NCBI GenBank assembly: GCA_964508085.1
Contig: CAZDTI010000002.1
Location: 1-64,000, forward strand
DNA from: CALGLS01 sp964508085
Lineage (GTDB): Bacteria; Bacteroidota; Bacteroidia; Chitinophagales; Saprospiraceae
Reading direction: 5' to 3'
DNA: 64,000 nucleotides
Part shown: one piece after another, positions 63,606 through 64,000 of the stretch
How positions within the stretch are numbered: the first letter of the stretch is position 1
Layout: the number at the start of each line of letters is the position of its first letter
The notes under the pieces: model-generated
The model's input: only the letters and a program-made list of their open reading frames with translations
The model's database searches: none
Told to the model about the DNA's origin: nothing
Program-made: the position numbers and the translations under genes

Positions 63606-64000
63606 CTATAATAAAGCTGCACCAAAAACCCCAGCACTATCCCCTAGCTTAGGCTTCAGAAATGGTGTTTCCAAGCGATGATTAAACACATGCTTCTCTA
63701 CCTCCCAAACACCGTCGGAATACAACAAATCAATATTACCAAGTCCACCACCCAATACAATTGCATCCGGATCTATGATATTGATAAGATTAGCAACGGC
63801 TTTCCCGAAATATTGAATCAATCGATGCACCGTTTTAGTAGCAACTTCATCCTCCCCTTCTTTATGCCGTTCAATGATTTCATGCAACCGTAATGGTATG
63901 CCCATTAAGTTTTTATAATATCTTTCCAGCGCAGGCCCCGATATAACGGTTTCCACACATCCTTTCTTGCCACAGTAACAATCGCCACCAGAGTTATCCA
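63606..64000 (-). CDS. ROK-family sugar kinase, N-terminus outside window
   Basis: About 131 C-terminal residues are visible; the frame continues off the right edge. The ROK signature zinc motif CYCGKKGCVETVISG is encoded at about 63940-63975, followed by IIDPDAIVLGGGLGN and the ending KLGDSAGVFGAALL. ROK kinases phosphorylate glucose, fructose or N-acetyl sugars. It differs from the polyphosphate-glucokinase-like gene at 47045, which has no zinc motif. Confidence 0.9.
   Translation of the reverse strand, partial: DNSGGDCYCGKKGCVETVISGPALERYYKNLMGIPLRLHEIIERHKEGEDEVATKTVHRLIQYFGKAVANLINIIDPDAIVLGGGLGNIDLLYSDGVWEVEKHVFNHRLETPFLKPKLGDSAGVFGAALL

Noticed and set aside
1..64000. tRNA, rRNA, CRISPR arrays, transposase genes, prophage genes
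   Set aside because: Scanned by eye on both strands; no cloverleaf with a T-loop GGTTCRANTCC box, no regularly spaced direct repeats and no transposase, integrase or phage structural motifs were seen.

Overview
The window is chromosomal DNA from a member of the Bacteroidota, most likely a Saprospiria or Lewinella-like lineage. The phylum call rests on several features: a C-terminal type IX secretion sorting domain on the amidase at 13.2-14.9 kb, SprB-type repeats at 0-2 kb, a DUF4175 giant coiled-coil protein, a GH3/beta-lactamase fusion, tandem lipoprotein cyclophilins, AT-rich composition, weak ribosome binding sites and a TTG/TAnnTTTG-type promoter. The placement below phylum is inference. 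One run of exactly 100 N (36045-36144) marks a scaffold join, so order and distance across it are not certain.

Layout. 0-3.8 kb: a large secreted metzincin/SprB-repeat protein, read leftwards off the window edge and broken at two adjacent 10-base homopolymers; a decayed copy of part of it lies at 4.2-4.4 kb. 4.7-11.3 kb: leftward housekeeping genes (CBS protein, Omp85-like protein, NAD kinase, TPR/SHOCT protein, SpoIIE-type phosphatase, OppC-like permease). 11.6-16.6 kb: hydrolase plus PrsW-like protease, secreted amidase, MazG-like NTP pyrophosphatase, Dtd, SRAP protein. 16.6-18.7 kb: a gene-poor stretch and cox15 carrying a cluster of DnaA-box matches. 18.9-28.2 kb: hydrolase, M1 peptidase, the thrA-thrB-thrC operon, ybeY and an RsbW-like ATPase. 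Three identical parS-like 16-mers lie at 22.1-22.7 kb. 28.4-37 kb: DUF4175 protein, lipoprotein M1 aminopeptidase, Fic protein, dapD truncated by the gap. 37.4-46.9 kb: a repeat-containing small protein, a SPOR-like secreted protein, a PhyH-family oxygenase, an ECF sigma/membrane partner/secreted protein cassette, an EamA transporter, a TPR protein and an M48-like lipoprotein missing zinc ligands. 47-56 kb: polyphosphate-glucokinase-like ROK protein, two cyclophilins, a LolC/E-type permease, the GH3/beta-lactamase fusion and an aldehyde dehydrogenase. 56-64 kb: a CAP-domain secreted protein, M28 lipoprotein, cysS, HD protein, cyclase-family protein, a membrane protein and the end of a ROK kinase gene.

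The most notable signal is the combination of parS-like centromere sites and DnaA boxes, which suggests that the window lies next to the chromosomal replication origin although no dnaA, parA or parB gene is present. No tRNA, rRNA, CRISPR array or intact insertion sequence was recognised. All functional calls come from reading motifs by eye; no database search was run.
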